Shown here piece by piece: positions 30,862 to 43,745 of a DNA stretch of 64,000 nucleotides. Numbering within the stretch: position 1 is the stretch's first letter; each line of letters begins with the position of its first letter. A model generated the notes under the pieces. That model ran no database searches. It was not told the DNA's origin and saw nothing but the letters and a program-made list of their open reading frames with translations. The translations under genes and the position numbers were made by a program. Source of the stretch: Serratia marcescens (GTDB taxonomy: Bacteria > Pseudomonadota > Gammaproteobacteria > Enterobacterales > Enterobacteriaceae); assembly GCA_015548865.1 (NCBI GenBank), contig JADMXW010000003.1, positions 1-64,000 on the forward strand, read 5' to 3'.

Positions 30862-32271
30862 ATGCCCCAGTTTCTTAGCGAAGATTTCCTGTTAGACAGC
30901 GAATTTGCTCGTCGTTTGTATCATGACTATGCGGCTGATCAGCCTATTTTTGATTATCATTGCCACCTGCCGCCTGAACAAATTGCAGAAAACTATCGCT
31001 TTAAAAATTTGTATGACATCTGGTTGAAAGGTGATCACTACAAATGGCGTGCTATGCGCACTAATGGCGTTCCGGAGCGTCTTTGCACCGGTGATGCCAG
31101 TGATTGGGAGAAATTCTCAGCCTGGGCTGAAACCGTACCGCATACCATTGGTAACCCGCTGTATCACTGGACACATCTGGAGTTGCGTCGCCCATTTGGT
31201 GTAACAGGTACGCTGCTGTCGCCGGGCACAGCAAAAGAAATCTGGGATCGCTGCAACGCGCTGTTGGAGCGCGATGAGTTTACCGCGCGTGGCATCATGC
31301 AACAGATGAACGTGAAAATGGTCGGCACCACGGACGATCCGATTGACGATCTGCGTCATCATAAAGCCATCGCCGCTGACGGCAGTTTCAACGTGAAAGT
31401 GTTGCCAAGCTGGCGCCCGGACAAGGCCTTCAACATTGAGTTGGCGACCTTTAATGACTATATGGCGAAACTGGGCGAAGTGTCTGATACCGATATTCGC
31501 CGTTTCAGCGATTTGCAAGCCGCGCTGACCAAACGTCTGGACCACTTTGCTGCTCACGGCTGTAAGGTTTCTGACCATGCTTTGGACGTTGTGCTGTTTG
31601 CCGAAGCTGATGAAGCGACGTTGGATGACATTCTGGCACGTCGCTTGAGTGGCGCTGCGCTTAGCGATTTGGAAGTGGCACAGTTCAAAACCGCCGTCCT
31701 GGTCTGGCTGGGTGCGGAATATGCTCGCCGCGGTTGGGTGCAGCAGTATCACATCGGCGCACTGCGTAACAACAACCTGCGTCAGTTTAAATTGCTGGGG
31801 CCGGACGTTGGTTTCGATTCTATCAATGATCGTCCGCTGGCGCAGGAGCTGTCTCGTCTGCTGAGCAAACAGAATGAAGAGAATCTGCTGCCGAAAACCA
31901 TTCTGTACTGCCTGAACCCACGCGATAACGAAGTGTTGGGCACCATGATCGGTAACTTCCAGGGTGAAGGTATGCCGGGCAAAATGCAGTTTGGTTCTGG
32001 CTGGTGGTTTAACGATCAGAAAGACGGCATGCAGCGGCAGATGACACAGCTGGCGCAGTTGGGCCTGCTGAGCCGTTTTGTCGGCATGTTGACCGACAGC
32101 CGTAGCTTCCTGTCTTACACTCGCCATGAGTATTTCCGTCGCATCCTGTGCCAGATGATCGGTCGCTGGGTAGAAGACGGTGAAGCACCGGCAGACATCA
32201 ACTTGCTGGGCGACATGGTGAAAAACATTTGTTTCGATAACGCTAAAAACTATTTTGCCATCGAATTATAA
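30862..32271 (+). CDS. uxaC: Uronate isomerase UxaC
   Basis: A 469-residue isomerase turning D-galacturonate into D-tagaturonate and D-glucuronate into D-fructuronate; the family length is 470. It belongs to the amidohydrolase fold: the metal-site HXH is in [18 protein letters not shown] (about 33-35). Other conserved blocks are [13 protein letters not shown] and [31 protein letters not shown] 30862 is used because it aligns with E. coli MTPFMTEDFLL; a GTG at 30847 is only the open frame. It is first of the uxaC-uxaB-uxaA operon. Confidence 0.97.
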   Translation: MPQFLSEDFLLDSEFARRLYHDYAADQPIFDYHCHLPPEQIAENYRFKNLYDIWLKGDHYKWRAMRTNGVPERLCTGDASDWEKFSAWAETVPHTIGNPLYHWTHLELRRPFGVTGTLLSPGTAKEIWDRCNALLERDEFTARGIMQQMNVKMVGTTDDPIDDLRHHKAIAADGSFNVKVLPSWRPDKAFNIELATFNDYMAKLGEVSDTDIRRFSDLQAALTKRLDHFAAHGCKVSDHALDVVLFAEADEATLDDILARRLSGAALSDLEVAQFKTAVLVWLGAEYARRGWVQQYHIGALRNNNLRQFKLLGPDVGFDSINDRPLAQELSRLLSKQNEENLLPKTILYCLNPRDNEVLGTMIGNFQGEGMPGKMQFGSGWWFNDQKDGMQRQMTQLAQLGLLSRFVGMLTDSRSFLSYTRHEYFRRILCQMIGRWVEDGEAPADINLLGDMVKNICFDNAKNYFAIEL

Positions 32272-32381
32272 GACCGTGGGCGCGTGCAGGTGCGCGCGCC
32301 TTGACATTGTATCGTGGGCAAGGTGATAGGGCGGTAACAACCTGACCCCGATCGCACTTCCTGTCCTGAGGTAGCTTCTTA

Positions 32382-33833
32382 ATGCAAACATTGAATCGTC
32401 GTGACTTCCCTGGTCGTCAACATCCTGATCGTATTATCCAATTCGGTGAGGGTAACTTTTTGCGTGCGTTCGTTGACTGGCAGTTAGATTTGCTGAACGA
32501 ACATACCGATCTGGATGCGGGGGTGGTGATTGTTCGGCCGATTGATACCGATTTTCCGCCCTCATTAGACACTCAGGATGGGCTGTATACTACGATTATT
32601 CGCGGTTTGAATGAGCAGGGCGAAGCGGTGCGTGAGCCGCGTCTGATCCGTTCTGTTAACCGTGAAATCAACATTTATCGCCAGTTTGACGAGTATTTGG
32701 CGCTGGCTCATGACGCTAATATTCGTTTTGTATTTTCCAACACCACCGAGGCGGGCATTAGCTATCACGCCGAAGATCGTTTGACCGATACGCCGCCTGT
32801 AAGCTATCCGGCAAAATTGACACGCCTGCTGTTCGAACGTTTCAACCACTTCAACGGCGCCGCCGACAAGGGTTGGGTGCTGTTGCCGTGTGAGCTTATC
32901 GATTATAACGGCGTTGCACTGAAAGAATTGGTGCTGCGCTATGCTGCGCAGTGGGAACTGCCGCAGTCCTTTGTGACGTGGATCAACGAGCACAACACCT
33001 TCTGTTCCACGCTGGTTGACCGCATTGTGACGGGGTATCCGCGCGCCGAAGTGGAAGCTCTGCAACAGGAAATGGGTTATCAGGATACCTTCTGGGATAC
33101 CGCTGAATACTTTTACCTGTTTGTGATTCAGGGGCCGCAATGGTTGGCACAAGAGTTGCGCCTTGACAAGCTGGACCTGAATATCCGCATCGTTGACGAT
33201 ATCAAGCCGTACAAAGAGCGCAAAGTGGCTATTCTGAACGGTGCGCACACCGCGCTGGTGCCGGTCGCCTTCCTGGCTGGGCTGGATACTGTAGGCGAAT
33301 CAATGAATGACGCGCAAATCAGCAGCTTTGTAGAAAAAACCATTGCCGAAGAGATCGTACCGGTACTGGATTTGCCCCGCGATGAGCTGACCTCATTTGC
33401 CCAGGCGGTGCTGAGCCGTTTCCGTAACCCGTTCATTCAGCACCAGTTGTTATCCATCGCCTTAAATGGCATGACAAAATTCCGCACCCGTATTCTGCCG
33501 CAATTGCTGGCCTACCGTGAGCAGAAAGGAGAATTACCTGCTCGCCTGACCTTTGCATTGGCTGCACTGATCGCTTTCTATCGCGGCGATCGTAACGGAG
33601 AGTCCTATCCGCTGCAAGATGATGCGCACTGGCTGGAACGCTATAGCACCCTGTGGCACGGCGTCAACGATCGTACCACCTCGTTGCAGGCGCTGGTTAC
33701 CACCGTGCTTAGCGATGCGGATCACTGGGAACAGGATCTGACGAAGGTGCCGGGATTGGTAGAACAGGTTACGCAGCAATTGCAAGCGATCGTTGATCGC
33801 GGCATGAGAGCGGCAGTAGAAGGGTATTGTTAA
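32382..33833 (+). CDS. uxaB: Tagaturonate reductase (altronate oxidoreductase) UxaB
   Basis: A 483-residue NADH-dependent polyol dehydrogenase reducing D-tagaturonate to D-altronate, the same length as in E. coli. The Rossmann-like N-terminus reads [20 protein letters not shown] (about 18-37). The catalytic region contains [21 protein letters not shown], with the Lys and Asn-Gly-X-His of the mannitol dehydrogenase family. It begins 110 bases after uxaC, and its stop codon overlaps the uxaA start as TAATG, indicating coupled translation. Confidence 0.97.
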   Translation: MQTLNRRDFPGRQHPDRIIQFGEGNFLRAFVDWQLDLLNEHTDLDAGVVIVRPIDTDFPPSLDTQDGLYTTIIRGLNEQGEAVREPRLIRSVNREINIYRQFDEYLALAHDANIRFVFSNTTEAGISYHAEDRLTDTPPVSYPAKLTRLLFERFNHFNGAADKGWVLLPCELIDYNGVALKELVLRYAAQWELPQSFVTWINEHNTFCSTLVDRIVTGYPRAEVEALQQEMGYQDTFWDTAEYFYLFVIQGPQWLAQELRLDKLDLNIRIVDDIKPYKERKVAILNGAHTALVPVAFLAGLDTVGESMNDAQISSFVEKTIAEEIVPVLDLPRDELTSFAQAVLSRFRNPFIQHQLLSIALNGMTKFRTRILPQLLAYREQKGELPARLTFALAALIAFYRGDRNGESYPLQDDAHWLERYSTLWHGVNDRTTSLQALVTTVLSDADHWEQDLTKVPGLVEQVTQQLQAIVDRGMRAAVEGYC

Positions 33834-35341
33834 TGGCCGAAGATTTATCGATGCAAAGCATCATCAAAATCCACTCGTTGGACAATGTGGCCGTTGCTTT
33901 GCGTGATGTTGCGCAAGGTGAAACGGTATCGGCAGGTGGCGTCACGGTGACGCTGCCGCAGCCGGTGGCGCGCGGACACAAATTTGCACTCTATGACATT
34001 GCGCCGGGCGAGATGATCGTGAAGTACGGCTTGCCGATTGGTCATGCGCTAGTTGCCATCGCGCCGGGACAGCATATTCATTCTCAGAATGCCAAGACTA
34101 ACTTGAGCGATCTGGATGAGTATCAGTACCAGCCGGAATTCATGACGCTGCCAGCACAAATGGCAGACCGAGACGTTCAGATCTATCGTCGTAAAAACGG
34201 TGATGTTGGGGTTCGTAATGAACTGTGGATTCTGCCGACCGTGGGCTGTGTCAACGGTATTGCTCGCCAGATTCAGACCCGGTTCCTGAAAGAGACCAAC
34301 AATGCTGAGGGGATTGACGGGGTTTATCTGTTTACTCACCCGTTTGGTTGCTCACAGTTAGGACAAGACCACGAAAACACCCGTACCATGTTGCAAAATA
34401 TGGTGCGTCACCCCAATGCAGGCGCAGTGCTGGTGATAGGTCTTGGCTGTGAAAACAACCAGGTAGACGCATTCCGCACCACGTTAGGCGAATATGACGC
34501 AGAGCGTGTTACCTTCATGATCTGTCAACAACAAGATGATGAAGTGGAAGCAGGGCTGGAGCGCATGCATGCATTATATGAAGCGATGCGTGATGACAAA
34601 CGTGTTCCGGGTAAACTGAGTGAGCTCAAGTTTGGTTTGGAGTGCGGCGGTTCTGATGGTCTGTCAGGCATTACTGCTAACCCGCTGCTGGGACGTTTCT
34701 CTGATTACATGATCGCTAACGGCGGTACTACCGTATTGACGGAAGTGCCGGAAATGTTTGGTGCAGAGCGTATTCTGATGAGCCGTTGCCGCGATGAAGC
34801 GACGTTTGAAAAAACGGTCCACATGGTCAATGACTTCAAGCAGTATTTTATTGAGCATAATCAGCCGATTTACGAGAATCCATCGCCGGGCAACAAAGCC
34901 GGTGGCATCACGACGTTGGAAGAGAAATCTCTTGGCTGTACCCAGAAAGCAGGGCAAAGCAAAGTGGTGGATGTGCTTAAGTATGGCGAGCGTCTGCATA
35001 CGCCGGGGTTGAACCTGCTCAGCGCACCGGGTAACGATGCTGTGGCTACCAGTGCTCTGGCAGGGGCTGGCTGTCATATGGTATTGTTTAGCACCGGTCG
35101 TGGAACGCCTTATGGCGGCTTTGTACCTACGGTGAAGCTGGCAACTAACACCGAGCTGGCGCAGAAGAAACCGCACTGGATCGACTTTGATGCTGGCCGC
35201 CTGATCCATGGGATAGAGATGGACGATTTGCTGACACAGTTTGTGGATCTGATCGTACAAATCGCTAATGGTAAGCTGGCGAAAAACGAGATCAATGATT
35301 TCCGCGAACTGGCGATATTTAAAAGTGGCGTAACGTTGTAA
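33833..35341 (+). CDS. uxaA: Altronate dehydratase UxaA
   Basis: A 502-residue iron-dependent dehydratase that converts D-altronate to 2-keto-3-deoxygluconate. It has an N-terminal SAF domain (about 7-85) and a large catalytic domain with RNELWILPTVGCVNGIARQIQ, HPFGCSQLGQDHENT, GLGCENNQ, LKFGLECGGSDGLSGITANP and LNLLSAPGNDAVATSALAGAGCH. The conserved cysteines are likely metal ligands. ATG 33833 overlaps the uxaB stop and has GAAGGG upstream. ATG 33851 (starting MQSIIKIH) aligns better with the E. coli start and is a real alternative. Confidence 0.95.
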   Translation: MAEDLSMQSIIKIHSLDNVAVALRDVAQGETVSAGGVTVTLPQPVARGHKFALYDIAPGEMIVKYGLPIGHALVAIAPGQHIHSQNAKTNLSDLDEYQYQPEFMTLPAQMADRDVQIYRRKNGDVGVRNELWILPTVGCVNGIARQIQTRFLKETNNAEGIDGVYLFTHPFGCSQLGQDHENTRTMLQNMVRHPNAGAVLVIGLGCENNQVDAFRTTLGEYDAERVTFMICQQQDDEVEAGLERMHALYEAMRDDKRVPGKLSELKFGLECGGSDGLSGITANPLLGRFSDYMIANGGTTVLTEVPEMFGAERILMSRCRDEATFEKTVHMVNDFKQYFIEHNQPIYENPSPGNKAGGITTLEEKSLGCTQKAGQSKVVDVLKYGERLHTPGLNLLSAPGNDAVATSALAGAGCHMVLFSTGRGTPYGGFVPTVKLATNTELAQKKPHWIDFDAGRLIHGIEMDDLLTQFVDLIVQIANGKLAKNEINDFRELAIFKSGVTL

Positions 35342-35360
35342 AACTTCCTGCTTTTAATTA

Positions 35361-35399
35361 AAATGAAACGGCGTTCCATTTATTGGCGCCGTTTCATTT
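35361..35399 (+). terminator. Terminator of uxaC-uxaB-uxaA
   Basis: AAATGAAACGGCG and CGCCGTTTCATTT pair around a 13-base loop, followed by a T-rich tail. Confidence 0.8.
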
Positions 35400-35432
35400 G
35401 TTTTCACCACTCCTTTTCCCAAGGCACAGATC

Positions 35433-35966
35433 ATGACGAGCTATTGGTTTGCTCAGGCAGTGGGGGCGATTGCCTTCCTGGTGGGGATTACCGTATTTTT
35501 TCACCGTGACGATCGCAAATTTAAACTACAACTTTCCCTCTACAGCGCCATCATCGGTATTCATTTTTTTTTGATGGGGGCGAATGCCGCTGGTGCCAGC
35601 GCATTGCTGAATGCCGGGCGCACGGTCATTGCCACTCGCACACACAATCTTGCTGTGATGTTTGCTTTTATTATCCTGACGTTGGTGCTCGGGCTTTCCG
35701 GTCTCAAGCATGCAGTTGAATTGCTGCCGATTATTGGCACGCTGGTCAGTACCTGGGCGTTGTTTCGCACCAATGGCCTGACAACGCGCTGTATCATCTG
35801 GTGTGCGACGTTGTGCTGGGTGATACATAACATATGGCTTGGTTCGATTGGCGGTTCGCTGATTGAAGGTACGTTTCTTGTGCTGAATGGCTACAACATC
35901 ATTCGCTTTTGGCGCATGCAGAAGCGTGGGCTGGATCCTTTCCGAGCCGAAACGCAATCGAGATAA
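35433..35966 (+). CDS. ygjV: YgjV-family inner-membrane protein
   Basis: A 177-residue membrane protein with about five hydrophobic helices. It matches E. coli YgjV throughout: YWFAQAVGAIAFLVGITVFFHRDDRKF, GIHFFLMGANAAGASALLNAGRT, VELLPIIGTLVSTWALF, and the end NIIRFWRMQKRGLDPF (each cited in parts of 20 or fewer). Its place after uxaA and before sstT is that of E. coli. The family (DUF4491/YgjV) has no established function. Confidence 0.92.
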   Translation: MTSYWFAQAVGAIAFLVGITVFFHRDDRKFKLQLSLYSAIIGIHFFLMGANAAGASALLNAGRTVIATRTHNLAVMFAFIILTLVLGLSGLKHAVELLPIIGTLVSTWALFRTNGLTTRCIIWCATLCWVIHNIWLGSIGGSLIEGTFLVLNGYNIIRFWRMQKRGLDPFRAETQSR

Positions 35967-35978
35967 TATTGGTATTTA

Positions 35979-36018
35979 CGCGTTTCCCTCATTTCAGCTT
36001 GAAAGTGAGGGAAACGCG
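35979..36018. terminator. Bidirectional terminator between ygjV and sstT
   Basis: CGCGTTTCCCTCA and TGAGGGAAACGCG form a perfect 13-base-pair stem with a 14-base loop between convergent genes, with T-rich flanks. Confidence 0.85.
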
Positions 36019-36024
36019 TTTGTC

Positions 36025-37272
36025 TTATAACAGATTCAGCCGCTCTTTTTCCGCCAGCTTGGCATCTTCCGACTGACATACCGCAGCCGTGAACAGAACA
36101 TCCGTGGAAGAGTTAACCGCGGTTTCCACCGAATCTTGTATTACGCCGATAATAAAGCCGACGGCGACCACCTGCATGGCAACGTCGTTGGCGATGCCGA
36201 ACATGCTGCACGCCAGCGGGATCAACAACAGCGATCCACCGGCAACGCCGGAGGCTCCGCAGGCACAAATGGCCGCCACCACGCTGAGCAGCAGGGCGGT
36301 AGGCATATCGACATGAATACCCAGTGTATGTGCTGCTGCTAGCGTAAGCACGGTGATGGTAACCGCGGCACCTGCCATATTGATGGTGGCACCTAGCGGG
36401 ATGGCGACAGAATAGGTGTCTTCATCCAGATTCAGCTTACGACACAGCTCCATATTCACTGGGATGTTGGCCGCTGAACTGCGCGTGAAAAACGCGGTAA
36501 TGCCGCTTTCACGCAGGCAAGTCAGCACTAGCGGGTAAGGATTACGGCGAATCTTCCAGAACACGATCAGTGGGTTAACGACAAGCACTACGATCAGCAT
36601 GCCACCGACCAAAACAGCCAACAGGTGAGCATAGCCCCATAGTGCATCAAAACCGCTTTCGGCCAGCGTCGACGCAACCAAACCAAAAATTCCCAACGGC
36701 GCAAAACGGATCACTGCACGTACCAAAAGGGAAACTGCGTGTGCAGCATCATTGATAAAGGTTTTCGTGCTGGGTGATGCATGACGAAAAGCGATACCAA
36801 AACCCACGGCCCACACCAGAATGCCGATGTAATTGGCGTTAATCAGTGCATGAATCGGGTTGGCTACCACGCTCATCAGTAAACCTTTAAGCACCGCAAC
36901 AATACCGGTTGGCGGCACAACATCGGTTGCTTGTGCATTTAAGGTGAGCGTCGTGGGGAACATGAAACAGAGCACAACAGCCACCAGTGCGGCAGAAAAG
37001 GTGCCGATGGCATACAGTACCAGTATTGGACGGATGTTAGTTTTTTGTCCCTGTTGATGATTGGTAATCGATGCCATCACCAGTAGCAACACCAATACGG
37101 GGGCGACTGCTTTTAGCCCTCCAACAAACAGCGTGCCGAGCAAACCGACTGCAAGGGCACTTGCCGGAGAAATCAAGGCAAGCAGAATGCCTAAAACCAG
37201 CCCGATAACAATTTGTTGTACCAGACTGCCTTGCAGTAAATAACGCAAAAAAGCAGATTGAGTATTTTTCAT
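36025..37272 (-). CDS. sstT: Sodium-coupled serine/threonine transporter SstT
   Basis: A 415-residue dicarboxylate/amino acid:cation symporter importing serine and threonine with Na+; E. coli SstT has 414. Signatures are [26 protein letters not shown], the re-entrant [48 protein letters not shown] and [26 protein letters not shown] (motif cores [12 protein letters not shown] and [11 protein letters not shown]). The start at ATG 37272 aligns with the family; the frame is open to 37437 but the extra 55 residues are not conserved. The ribosome binding site is weak. Confidence 0.94.
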   Translation of the reverse strand: MKNTQSAFLRYLLQGSLVQQIVIGLVLGILLALISPASALAVGLLGTLFVGGLKAVAPVLVLLLVMASITNHQQGQKTNIRPILVLYAIGTFSAALVAVVLCFMFPTTLTLNAQATDVVPPTGIVAVLKGLLMSVVANPIHALINANYIGILVWAVGFGIAFRHASPSTKTFINDAAHAVSLLVRAVIRFAPLGIFGLVASTLAESGFDALWGYAHLLAVLVGGMLIVVLVVNPLIVFWKIRRNPYPLVLTCLRESGITAFFTRSSAANIPVNMELCRKLNLDEDTYSVAIPLGATINMAGAAVTITVLTLAAAHTLGIHVDMPTALLLSVVAAICACGASGVAGGSLLLIPLACSMFGIANDVAMQVVAVGFIIGVIQDSVETAVNSSTDVLFTAAVCQSEDAKLAEKERLNLL

Positions 37273-37496
37273 AAAATTGACGGTATTCCCGTTCCGTAAC
37301 ATAACAATGGTTGTGTGATGGCGCGTTACAGGATGAAAACCTCTGAATAATGCAATGGGGGTTTTTTTCATAACCTGTAACAAAGTGTTTGCGCAGAGCA
37401 GTATAGGGAAAAGAGGCATTAAAAAAAGCAATGGCACATGATTTTGTGCGGCGGGTCGTCCATAAATCGCCTCCTTTTACAGAGGCGATAAGTATC

Positions 37497-38450
37497 CTAG
37501 CGAGCGTTGCGTTGGTTCACCCACAGATTAATCAGCATAGTGATGACCAAAATACTGGCTACAACGCCTAAAGAGATGGCGATAGGGATATGGAATAGAT
37601 CGATCAACATCATTTTCGTACCGATAAACACAAGGATGACTGCCAGACCATACTTGAGCAGCGAGAACTTTTCTGCCACGCCAGCCAGCAGAAAATACAT
37701 GGCACGCAGGCCCAGAATGGCGAACAGGTTAGAGGTCAGCACAATGAACGGGTCGGTAGTAACCGCAAAAATGGCCGGGATGCTGTCGACGGCAAAGATA
37801 ACATCGCTGATCTCAACCAGAATTAAGACTAAAAACAGCGGGGTGGCATACAAAATGCCGTTACGCCGCAAGAAGAAGCGTTCGTTTTCGATGGTGTCTG
37901 TCATGCGCAGGTGCCCGCGTAGCCAGCGTACTAACGGTTTATCACCGAGATCGCCACCATCGTCTTTGGCAAACGCCATTTTCAAGCCGGTGAAGAGCAG
38001 GAATGCGCCGAATACGTAGAGTAGCCATTGGAATTGGGTGACCAGCCAGCTTCCACCAAACACCATAAGCGTTCTTAGGATGATTGCGCCCAGAACGCCG
38101 TAAACCAGCACGCGTCGCTGATATTGTGCGGGAACAGCGAAATAGCTGAAAAGCATCAACCAGACGAAGACATTATCGACAGCGAGCGCTTTTTCGATCA
38201 GGTATCCGGTAAGGAAAGCGAGTGCTTGCGTGTTGGCGACTTCCACACCGAGCGTGCCTTTCAGATACCACCAGAAGCCCGCGTTGAAGGCGAGCGACAG
38301 CGTAACCCAGATAAGCGACCAAACAGCAGCTTGGCGAAATGTCATGGTGGTGCCACCCTTACGCCCTTGATAGAGCAGGTCTACCGCCAACATGATGATA
38401 ACGATAACAGCGAAAGTGCCCCATAACCACGGCGTGCCAATGGAGTTCAT
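37497..38450 (-). CDS. alx: TerC-family membrane protein Alx
   Basis: A 317-residue inner-membrane protein of the TerC family, implicated in manganese export and alkaline-pH response in E. coli. About nine helices are visible. The two conserved acidic helices are [19 protein letters not shown] (about 85-103) and [21 protein letters not shown] (about 208-228), the presumed metal path. Expression is expected to depend on the yybP-ykoY riboswitch and terminator directly upstream (38520-38737). Confidence 0.95.
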   Translation of the reverse strand: MNSIGTPWLWGTFAVIVIIMLAVDLLYQGRKGGTTMTFRQAAVWSLIWVTLSLAFNAGFWWYLKGTLGVEVANTQALAFLTGYLIEKALAVDNVFVWLMLFSYFAVPAQYQRRVLVYGVLGAIILRTLMVFGGSWLVTQFQWLLYVFGAFLLFTGLKMAFAKDDGGDLGDKPLVRWLRGHLRMTDTIENERFFLRRNGILYATPLFLVLILVEISDVIFAVDSIPAIFAVTTDPFIVLTSNLFAILGLRAMYFLLAGVAEKFSLLKYGLAVILVFIGTKMMLIDLFHIPIAISLGVVASILVITMLINLWVNQRNAR

Positions 38451-38526
38451 AACAGGTTCCTTGCAACAAAAAAAGAATACCGTCAGGCCTTATTTTTATC
38501 TGGTTCAGGGTTTGACCAGGTAAAAA

Positions 38527-38559
38527 AAAACGACATGTATCGGAAGACACAGGTCGTTT
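38527..38559 (-). terminator. Intrinsic terminator in the alx leader (riboswitch expression platform)
   Basis: On the minus strand, AAACGACCTGTGT and ACATGTCGTTT pair around a short loop and are followed by eight T. It lies just after the aptamer and about 75 bases before alx, so it must be avoided for alx to be transcribed. Confidence 0.8.
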
Positions 38560-38737
38560 GGTCACTCGCGTTGCAAATGAACCTCGCCTTCCGGCAAGGT
38601 CTCACTTACAACACTAATGCGGAATTCTCATTAGCATTGCCCGGTAACCGGAAGCGTACACCGACATACTTTTCAGTAGCTCAGGCACAAGACTTCGTAA
38701 TGACGATTAACCGGCGGAAAAGTTACTCCCCTTTGCA
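38560..38737 (-). ncRNA. yybP-ykoY manganese riboswitch (alx leader, PRE element)
   Basis: On the minus strand the leader contains AAAGGGGAGTAACTTTTCCG near the start, then TTACCGGGCAATG, and GTGAGACCTTGCCGGAAGG towards the end. These are the hallmark GGGGAGTA and GAGACC/CCTTGCC loops of the yybP-ykoY class. In E. coli the same element precedes alx, binds Mn2+ and responds to high pH. Outer boundaries are approximate. Confidence 0.85.
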
Positions 38738-38799
38738 TCAGCAAAGATAGGTGAAAAGTCGATCCAGGTCAAATTCTGTGTGCACTTTTCCCCGCCTCG

Positions 38800-39810
38800 T
38801 TACCGTTCCTCAGAAAGCGAGGTGCCGTCGGTCTGGCTGTCTGCAGGGAATACGACGCCGGTAAGGCGTCGTATTTCCGTCTGTAACCGTGCTACCGTGA
38901 GTGAGCGTGCCAGAAAGGCGTGATTGACATCGCCCAGGGCGACGAGCGATGCAAAGGTTTCCACTTCATACAACATACTGTTGATGTGCTGTGGTTGTGA
39001 CAGGTCGATACGTTGGCCGTTGCGCGGTATCACGCTCACCTGTTGGCACTCCGACAGTTTATCAATGATCAGGGAGCCTTCCTCTCCCTGAATTTCACTG
39101 GGGATGACACTTTGGCTTACCTTGGAATGCGCGATAATCACGTCAAAATCCCCGTAATCCAGCACTACGCTGCCATGCCCATCCACACCACTTTCCAGTA
39201 AGGTCGCATTGGCCTGAACGCGATGGGGCTCTCCCCACAGGCTGACGGCGAAAGCCAGGCAATAGTAGCCAATATCCATGATGGAGCCGTTAGAAAATGC
39301 CGGATTAAAGGTGTTCGGATTTTCTCCCGCCAAATAAGGCTGGTAACGCGATGAATATTGACAGTAATTCAGAAACACTTTACGCAAACGACCAATACGA
39401 GCGAGTCCCTGCGTCACTACGGCGAAATTAGGCAAACTGGCGGTTTTGAACGCCTCAAACAATACTACCTGATTGGCTTGTGCACAGGCGATCATGCGTT
39501 GAGCCTGCGCGTGGTTAGATGCTAAAGGCTTTTCACAGACGACATGCTTGCCATGCTGGAGAAACAAGATGGATTGTTCAGCATGCAGGCTGTTTGGGCT
39601 CGCGATGTAAACGGCATCGACAAGATCAGATTGGGCAAGCTCTTCCAGAGACGTGAAGCAGTGTTCAACAAGATAATCCGTTTGAAATTGCTGCGCCTTT
39701 TCCTGCGAACGGGAATAGATGGCAATCAATTTCATCTTACCGGTTTCATGTGCAGCATCAACAAACTGGCGCGTGATCTGACTGGTTCCTACAATAGCGA
39801 AACGAATCAT
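38800..39810 (-). CDS. ygjR: Gfo/Idh/MocA-family oxidoreductase YgjR
   Basis: A 336-residue NAD(P)-dependent dehydrogenase of unknown substrate, about the length of E. coli YgjR (334). The Rossmann N-terminus is MIRFAIVGTSQITRQFVDAA. The nucleotide-site motif is DAVYIASPNSLHAEQ, the family catalytic Lys is in VVCEKPLASN (about 94), and the C-terminal beta-sheet domain contains NGSIMDIGYYCLAFAVSLWG. ATG 39810 aligns with the domain start. It is divergent from rlmG, as in E. coli. Confidence 0.92.
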   Translation of the reverse strand: MIRFAIVGTSQITRQFVDAAHETGKMKLIAIYSRSQEKAQQFQTDYLVEHCFTSLEELAQSDLVDAVYIASPNSLHAEQSILFLQHGKHVVCEKPLASNHAQAQRMIACAQANQVVLFEAFKTASLPNFAVVTQGLARIGRLRKVFLNYCQYSSRYQPYLAGENPNTFNPAFSNGSIMDIGYYCLAFAVSLWGEPHRVQANATLLESGVDGHGSVVLDYGDFDVIIAHSKVSQSVIPSEIQGEEGSLIIDKLSECQQVSVIPRNGQRIDLSQPQHINSMLYEVETFASLVALGDVNHAFLARSLTVARLQTEIRRLTGVVFPADSQTDGTSLSEER

Positions 39811-40023
39811 GACGAGTCGATGTTCCTGGCGAGAGCGTAAGAAAAACAGATTAACATGATGTGAGCGCAAGGCAATCATCGTGTCATGGTTCTGCGCATC
39901 GGTATGGAAAACCACGGCAACGGAATGTCACCCGGCAGGATTTACACTAAGTGAAGAAAAGCATTTACTGCTACCTGACTTTAAGGGGTAAACTGCGCAA
40001 CCTTTATGACGCGGGAGAGGCCG

Positions 40024-41163
40024 ATGAGCCAACTGGAACTGGAAACACACACGCTGACGTTGGTGCGTTATCCGAAAACGTCTGAGAATTCCACTTTGCA
40101 AGCCTGGGAAGCGGCAGATGCGTTTTTGCTTAACGAAATTGCAGCCATGGAGCTTGCGCCTGGGCCCGTTGTGATTTTCAACGACGCGTTCGGTGCTCTG
40201 GCTTGTGGTTTACAGGCGTATCGGCCACTTTGTGTCAGTGACAGCTACCTGAGCCAATTAGCAACGCGACATAACATGGTGCTCAATGGCTATGTGCCCG
40301 AGTCCATCACGTTGCAAGACAGCTTGATGGCATTACCCGATGCGCCATCGTTGGTTGTTATCAAAGTGCCAAAAACGCTGGCGATGTTGGAGCATCAACT
40401 TCGCATGTTACGCGCAGTTGTCGCACCTCATACACGGATCATCGCCGGCGCGAAGGCGCGTGATATTCATACCTCTACGTTGCAACTGTTTGAAAAGATC
40501 ATCGGTCCTACACGCACCTCGTTGGCGTGGAAAAAGGCGCGACTGATTCACTGCGAAGTAGAGCAAATCAATGTAGGTGAGTATTCACCAACCGTTGAGT
40601 GGGAACTGGAAGGATATGGCTACCGTATCCATAACCACGCCAATGTGTTTTCGCGCGGTAGTCTGGATATTGGAACACGCTTCTTTATGCAGCATCTTCC
40701 GCATGATGTGGATGGCAAGATAGTCGATTTGGGCTGTGGCAATGGGATTGTAGGGCTGTTGGCGTTGGAGCAAAACCCGTTAGCGCTGGTGAGCTTTATC
40801 GATGAATCCTACATGGCACTGGCTTCCAGTCGTTTGAATGTGGAAATCAATCGTCCGCAAGACCTGACTCGCACCAGTTTTGTCGTGAATAATGCGCTGG
40901 CCGGCATTGCTCCTGATTCGTTGCAAGCTGTGCTATGCAACCCACCGTTTCACCAGCAGCAAGCGATCACCGATCACTTGGCATGGAATATGTTCAGCGA
41001 TGCGCGCCGTTGCCTGGCTCACGGTGGCGAGTTGCGCATCGTCGGTAACCGCCATCTCAACTACTACCCGAAGCTGAAACATCTGTTTGGAAACTGCGAA
41101 CAAATGGCGGGCAACAACAAGTTTGTGGTGTTGCGTGCGGTCAAGTTGGCATCGTCTCGCTGA
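40024..41163 (+). CDS. rlmG: 23S rRNA (guanine1835-N2)-methyltransferase RlmG
   Basis: A 379-residue AdoMet-dependent enzyme methylating G1835 of 23S rRNA; E. coli RlmG has 378. The N-terminal half is a degenerate methyltransferase-like domain ([22 protein letters not shown]). The C-terminal half is active, with [16 protein letters not shown] (about 235-250) and the N2-guanine motif [18 protein letters not shown] (about 303-308). The ATG at 40024 is preceded by GGGAGAGG; the ATG at 40006 only extends the frame. Confidence 0.96.
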   Translation: MSQLELETHTLTLVRYPKTSENSTLQAWEAADAFLLNEIAAMELAPGPVVIFNDAFGALACGLQAYRPLCVSDSYLSQLATRHNMVLNGYVPESITLQDSLMALPDAPSLVVIKVPKTLAMLEHQLRMLRAVVAPHTRIIAGAKARDIHTSTLQLFEKIIGPTRTSLAWKKARLIHCEVEQINVGEYSPTVEWELEGYGYRIHNHANVFSRGSLDIGTRFFMQHLPHDVDGKIVDLGCGNGIVGLLALEQNPLALVSFIDESYMALASSRLNVEINRPQDLTRTSFVVNNALAGIAPDSLQAVLCNPPFHQQQAITDHLAWNMFSDARRCLAHGGELRIVGNRHLNYYPKLKHLFGNCEQMAGNNKFVVLRAVKLASSR

Positions 41164-41181
41164 ATGGGCCTGAGTAAAGGA

Positions 41182-43236
<2,055 letters not shown>

Positions 43237-43398
43237 TTAACTGTAGCGAGTGTTAAGTATTATGTGAAATAAATGTTTTTTTAATGTGACTGATGTCATT
43301 CCCTGTGGTAACCGTGACGTAAGGGGGGCAGCCAGAGGGTTTGTTGTCCGCGCTGACAATCATTATAATTTGCGGAATAAGGGTGCTAAGGAATCGTT

Positions 43399-43695
43399 AT
43401 GTGGGTGGATGAATGGGAACCGGCGCTGGAAAGCGCGCTTACCGATTTGGAACGCTGTGTAAAGTTGCAACAGCAAAGCTGGCGTCAGGATCGTCAAACC
43501 TGGCAGCAACAGCTCACGCAGGCCCAACAACGGGAAGCGGAGCTGTGCGCGCAGATTGAAAGGCTGGTCATTCAACTAAACTCAATGGATGCGTCGCCGG
43601 AACGTAATCCCCTGGTGCAGCGCATTAAAATGATTGGTGCCTATATCGATGCTTTGGCGAAGGATGCCTCCGCCTTTAGTCGCTCACTTCCATGA
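43399..43695 (+). CDS. Hypothetical coiled-coil protein
   Basis: A 98-residue protein that I do not recognise. The ATG has TAAGGA at good spacing upstream. The sequence is helical and Gln-rich, with a likely coiled coil over about 8-65 (QQQSWRQDRQTWQQQLTQ, EAELCAQIERLVIQLNSM), then a conserved-looking end VQRIKMIGAYIDALAKDAS. It has two cysteines and no signal peptide or membrane helix. Codon use resembles the core genes. Its TGA overlaps the ATG of a 17-residue hydrophobic ORF, and a hairpin follows. Presence in both DNA composition and regulation of normal genes suggests it is real. Confidence 0.7.
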   Translation: MWVDEWEPALESALTDLERCVKLQQQSWRQDRQTWQQQLTQAQQREAELCAQIERLVIQLNSMDASPERNPLVQRIKMIGAYIDALAKDASAFSRSLP

Positions 43696-43745
43696 TCTCT
43701 CTATTCGTCCTATTTTTTTCACTGGTGCTGATGCTCGGTGAGTAA
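43692..43745 (+). CDS. Candidate 17-residue hydrophobic micro-ORF
   Basis: ATG at 43692 overlaps the TGA of the preceding gene (ATGA). It encodes MISLFVLFFSLVLMLGE and stops with TAA at the edge of a hairpin. All but the last two residues would form a single short membrane helix. There is no Shine-Dalgarno sequence, so translation would depend on coupling. The evidence is arrangement only. Confidence 0.35.
   Translation: MISLFVLFFSLVLMLGE

Noticed and set aside
31117..32127. 336-residue ORF opposite uxaC
   Set aside because: Antisense shadow; uxaC is intact and conserved.
34664..35260. 198-residue ORF opposite uxaA
   Set aside because: Antisense shadow.
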